A stretch of 64,000 nucleotides of DNA. It comes from Maylandia zebra (lineage: Eukaryota > Chordata > Actinopteri > Cichliformes > Cichlidae). Where the stretch lies: NCBI RefSeq assembly GCF_041146795.1, contig NC_135176.1:18487786-18551785 (forward strand). The letters are read 5' to 3'. Every line of letters starts with the position of its first letter. Within the stretch, counting starts at the first letter, position 1. Shown piece after piece: positions 60,086 to 64,000 of this stretch. The notes under the pieces are model-generated. The model was not told the origin of the DNA. It saw only the letters and a list, made by a program, of their open reading frames with translations, and ran no database searches. Both the position numbers and the translations under genes were made by a program.

Positions 60086-60938
60086 GTTTTCAATTACATA
60101 AATACAAATATAAGGTGTGACTAATGGGATTTGAGAACCCCATTGTGACAGTAAAATAAATTCTATAATCACAAAAATGATAATGATGATCATTTATACT
60201 GACGATTCACAAATGTTTGGTGAGGATTAAGGTGTATTTGACAACAGGAAAAATAAAAAAATGCTAAAATTTTCCTAAAATCTAATGTGAAACTCACAAT
60301 AAGTAAAGGATTGGTGCTGAACTACAATTTCTATTATTTATATTTTGTATTATTTATCATTCGTACTCTGTTATTATGGGATGCTGTAATTATTACCTTC
60401 AAATGTCAAGGGTTTATTAAACAGTGTTGATGTTTGCAAGTCTGTCTCTTTGAAATACTTGCATTCCCATATCCCCTGCCACTTCTAATGAACTACAGAA
60501 GAGATTAATTAGACCACAGTGTTTGTTTCCAGTCAGGCCTTTAAGCTTCATTCCCCAGTGATGTTAAAAGAAGGGGGACTCATTAGAAAGACTCTGGGAG
60601 TTAAAGAGACACAGTCCTTTTTCATTTTTCCTCATTTAATCACTGATGATGAAATGATTCTGTTGTAAATGATTATCTTATGAAACTGTCAGACTCAAGT
60701 AAACACAGGTGGATCAGAGACAGGGCAGCTCAGTCTTTGACTAGTGAACTGACCTTAGCTAATTTATGCAATAAAACTGTGGATAATCCTAATTCAAGCA
60801 ATCGTATGATGTTGGGCTTTGATTTAAGAAGGTTAATTGGTAAAAACAGATGAGTATATCTCCTGATCAGAGACATTGCTCCCCAATTAACACTGCCACA
60901 GAGGAGAGGTCCAACCCGTGTATGGGAACACTTTAGAA
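60086..60938. other. Gene-free region
   Basis: It includes the counterpart (60480-60610) of the 58750-58880 block. Otherwise AT-rich. Confidence 0.4.
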
Positions 60939-61165
60939 CAGGGGTGGGCAATCTCAGTCCACGAGGGCTGGTGTCCTGCAGGTTTTAGATCTCACCTTGG
61001 GTCAACACACCTGAATCACATGATTAGTTTGTTACCAGGCCTCTGGAGAACTTCAGGACATGTTGAGGAGCTAATGTAGCCATTTAAATCACCTGTGTTG
61101 GTTCGAGGGCACATCCAAAACCTGCAGGGACACCGGCCCTCGTGGACTGAGATTGTCCACCCCTG
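60939..61165. mobile_element. hAT-type MITE, 227 bp
   Basis: CAGGGGTGGGCAATCTCAGT at the left and its near-complement at the right form long inverted ends. Flanks CTTTAGAA (60931-60938) and CTTTAGAT (61166-61173) are an 8-bp duplication with one mismatch. A half copy is at 25753. Confidence 0.9.
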
Positions 61166-62932
61166 CTTTAGATCAATAACACGGGCCAGATGGCCGTGGG
61201 CCATGTGTTGTCAAAATGAAAGACATACTAATGTCAAAAAAGTTTAAAACGCTATCAATAGCTTAAGTATTATAAAGTAAGTATTTTTCATCTTTTGTGG
61301 TTCTAACTAGCATCATCTATGATTTATGGCAGACACTTCTCTAATTTCTCTAATCCTGACGTTGATTTATGATTCTTTTCACTCCAGGAGACCTGATATA
61401 AAATGAGCACAAAGATTAAATGAAACTGAAGCATGAAGCTCAAAAATAATTAACTTTCACTTGGGGGGATAACAGTCAGCCCAGGTGTAACTCACCCGTA
61501 TTAGGCCCACACATTCCTTCTAACTCTGCTGAAATCAACACTTACAACAAAAGTTTACTTCAATGCATTGTTTGGGAAATGAAGGGTAGAAACTTGGACT
61601 TAATCACTGACGAGTACCACACATATAGACATTTTTCCACATGTAACCTAGAGTCAAGCGCAAAGAAAAGAAAAACAGCAGTAGGCTATTCAAAATTAAC
61701 CAAATACAATAAAGAGAATCATTCTTTATATTTTCTTTGATGTTAAGAAAATAAATCTTAATTTTAGTCCAGTTTCTTTTGTAGAGCATTGGTGGGATGT
61801 AGCTGTTAGTGGTTAACACATAGCTAGTTAAATTAAGCTATAGCTTCTTATCTCGACTGAAGAAGTTTATAGCAAGACATATTTCTTCCTTAAATCTCTC
61901 CTTCGCATCTTTAAATGTTTGAACTTTACGATATTTTAAGCATTACATTTGACTTTGTGCAGGTGCATTTTGTCCAGCTGGCCACATGAGGATGCTAATT
62001 AACAGTTTAATGTCTGAGCTGAGTCTGAAGGATCGAGACAGATTGTTGCAGTCATAAATGCTTTTTGTGACTGTATTATAAGATTCTGAATGACCAGTGT
62101 GTTGTTATTGTTGAAACACACCATATTTAGCATTCAGTGTTTGCTCAAGGCTACTTGAATGAAACTGGCTCTTAACTTGCACAACTTTCATTTTTTTATA
62201 ATTTTTTTTGAATATATATGTAAATGCATACAAATCCATTATACTGTAAAGGCATGTACTGTGGTTGTAGCTGAAATTCATGTTGTGATAGTTGGGTTGA
62301 GCCTCTACTGAGATCAAAGAGCTTTCTTTAATACATCAAAAACCTTGATTGACAGGCTGTCAGAGCTGATGCAGTCTCAGTCTGTCCGCTAACGCACCAC
62401 GCACCGTTATGACTGGTCAGAGGATCAGCAGCTTCTCCTGAGTGAAGGACAGCATGAAATATTCACACTGCTGAGACTGCTTTTTTTTTTCTTTTACGCA
62501 AGCATTTGAATAAGAAACACACACACACATGCGCACACACACGTACACTGACAGCTAATTAGCAGAGCTACTGTAGATGCTTGTGTGATGAATTGAAATG
62601 CAATTTAATGAGCGATCAGCACTCACTTCCAAGTAATTAGGATGAATAATTTTTTATATAGTAGGAGTTAAATGCTTTCTTTTGAGTGCCTCACTGATGA
62701 AAAACATAAATATTATTGTGACTTGCTGAAATTAAACCAAAGCCACAATGGTGAATTCTGCCACATTAAGCAGGAGAATTAGAAAAATACATCAAGTTGT
62801 TTGTCTGATGAAGTCAGGACTTTACACAAAATTGTTATTTTTTATTTTTTTTACATCACGGTGAAGCTTATGTAACTAGTGAATTTCACTAAATGTGTGG
62901 GCCTTTTAAGAAGGCCTTTAACTATTTGTCCT
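61166..62932. other. Gene-free AT-rich region
   Basis: No gene is recognised. A short CA tract is near 62517-62545. The stretch 62545-62780 is dense in AATTA-type words and looks less repeat-like. Confidence 0.4.
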
Positions 62933-63175
62933 ATTGAGGGTCATGTGAAGGTGAAAGGCAGTCTATCACAGCTACGACACACAGTGACACACTATTCACA
63001 CCTACAGCCAGTTTAGAATCACTAATTAACTCACAATTATGTCACTGGACTGTGGGAGAGTGCTAGACAGGACCCATGCAGGGACAAGGAGAACGTGCAA
63101 ACTCCACACAAAAAGTCAGCTGGTGGATTCGAACTCAAAAGGTTCTTGATGAGCTGGCACTGCAAAAAAAATTTA
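62933..63175 (-). repeat. RTE/Rex-type LINE 3' tail, diverged
   Basis: Antisense: GACTGTGGGAGAG, GGGACAAGGAGAACGTGCAA and ACTCCACACAAAAAG words correspond to the 51241 copy. Decayed. Confidence 0.65.
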
Positions 63176-63487
63176 TACTAAGCAATCAATGGCATAACTG
63201 AAAACTATGTGATTTCTATATAAGCTGAATTGGGAGTTTTATTTTTTAAGCATAATTTTTATGTGAACCACCCATTTTTTAAGCTCTAGTGGTGACTAGA
63301 GCATTTTCCACCATTTTTGAGATGTGAAAGATGTTGGTGGTCCTTGTTAACCAAATTATTGACTCTGAAGTGACCATCTGTGCCCCCGCTGGAAAGAAAT
63401 TGATTGAAATTAAAGCGTGAAATCTAAGGAATTAAGGTTTGCCCTACAGTAAGGTCAAAACCTTTCCTCCTGAGCTCACTCAATACA

Positions 63488-63830
63488 TCCAATCCATTTT
63501 TTCACTTATCCAATTCAGGGTTGCAGGGGGGCTGGATGACATTGGGCAAAAGGCAAGGTAGACCCTGGACAGGTTGCCAGTGTGTCACAGAGCTTATGAG
63601 ACAGACAACTGTTCCCATCAACAGCAAATTTAGAATCACCAATAAACCTTAACCCACGCATGTCTTTGGACTGTGGTAGGTAGCTAGAGCTCACAGAGAG
63701 AAGCTGGGGGACACATTCAAAAAGCACACAGAAATTCCCCATGCTTGCTTTTTTTTTAAAGCCAGGACTGAAATTTGGAAGGATAAAAGGAGAAATCAAG
63801 GATATCTTGCTGCAAATCAATTGTGCTAAC
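63488..63830 (-). repeat. RTE/Rex-type LINE 3' tail, diverged
   Basis: Antisense: CAGGGTTGCAGGGGGGCTGG, CCCTGGACAGGTTGCCAGTG and CATGTCTTTGGACTGTGG correspond to the 51241 copy. Fourth copy in the window. Confidence 0.7.
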
Positions 63831-64000
63831 CATTGTGGTGCCCACATTGCTGACTATTTATTGTTAAATATTAAGTAAGTATCAAAGATTTATGGTCTTA
63901 ACTGGTGTAAAGATCTGACAGCTGTACAGCTTGTTAAGAAAGAATTTGTTCTCTTGGTCAAACACCAGTCGACCTTTATCTCACCTAAGTGTTTCCAATG
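63831..64000. other. Intergenic sequence to window end
   Basis: Nothing recognised. Confidence 0.3.

Overview
The window looks like teleost fish nuclear DNA, probably a percomorph and possibly cichlid-like (inference). Teleost-type odorant receptor (OR) genes sit among fish repeats: CR1/Rex1 and L2 LINEs, RTE-like tails, Tc1, hAT, Harbinger and Penelope elements and tRNA-derived SINEs. I see no bacterial, plasmid or phage features and no CRISPR array.

Host genes. From 1 to about 49.8 kb there is an OR cluster. Three related intact receptors lie on the plus strand (2346-3326, 27581-28591, 41474-42484). A fourth, more distant intact receptor lies on the minus strand (48599-49579). Five OR relics accompany them: 974-1165, 4582-7688 (split by a LINE), 37213-37380, 43223-43330 and 54042-54126. 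The two closest receptors (about 27.6 and 41.5 kb) belong to duplicated blocks that share promoter, 5'UTR intron, coding exon, 3' flank and a downstream truncated OR relic. At 55760-56005 (minus) is coa4, a twin CX9C cytochrome c oxidase assembly factor, the only clear non-OR host gene. From 57 to 64 kb I find no gene, only repeats and AT-rich sequence with a few possible conserved non-coding segments.

Mobile DNA. The most striking region is 10.4-21.6 kb. A TIR element is split by a broken endogenous retrovirus (10729-20876, minus, 5-bp target duplication). One LTR of that provirus carries a nearly whole hAT transposon (10973-13316, 8-bp target duplication). The other LTR preserves the empty site. 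A second nest, 29.2-37.2 kb, is a hAT element (CAGAGGTGG ends) filled with an L2 LINE, a Harbinger-like element that itself holds a foldback MITE, and a CR1/Rex1 LINE. That LINE is nearly identical to, and inverted relative to, the LINE that split the OR pseudogene at 5.07 kb. Between the nests lie another hAT (22184-23522), a two-gene Harbinger relic, a Gypsy pol fossil and a TTAA-flanked piggyBac-like MITE. The cluster's right side holds an L2 deletion derivative, an internally deleted Tc1, a SINE and a Penelope element with inverted terminal arms.

How it fits together. The picture is a local OR birth-and-death cluster. Receptors are duplicated with their TATA box and a 76-77 nt 5'UTR intron, and are then lost by truncation or transposon insertion. 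Nested insertions and paralogous empty sites allow the events to be ordered. I did not find a clearly new molecular system. The most unusual signals are the shared change of NPxxY to DPxxY in two receptors, the compact OR promoter and intron module, the inverted LINE pair flanking one receptor, and a diverged repeated non-coding block near 58.8 and 60.5 kb.
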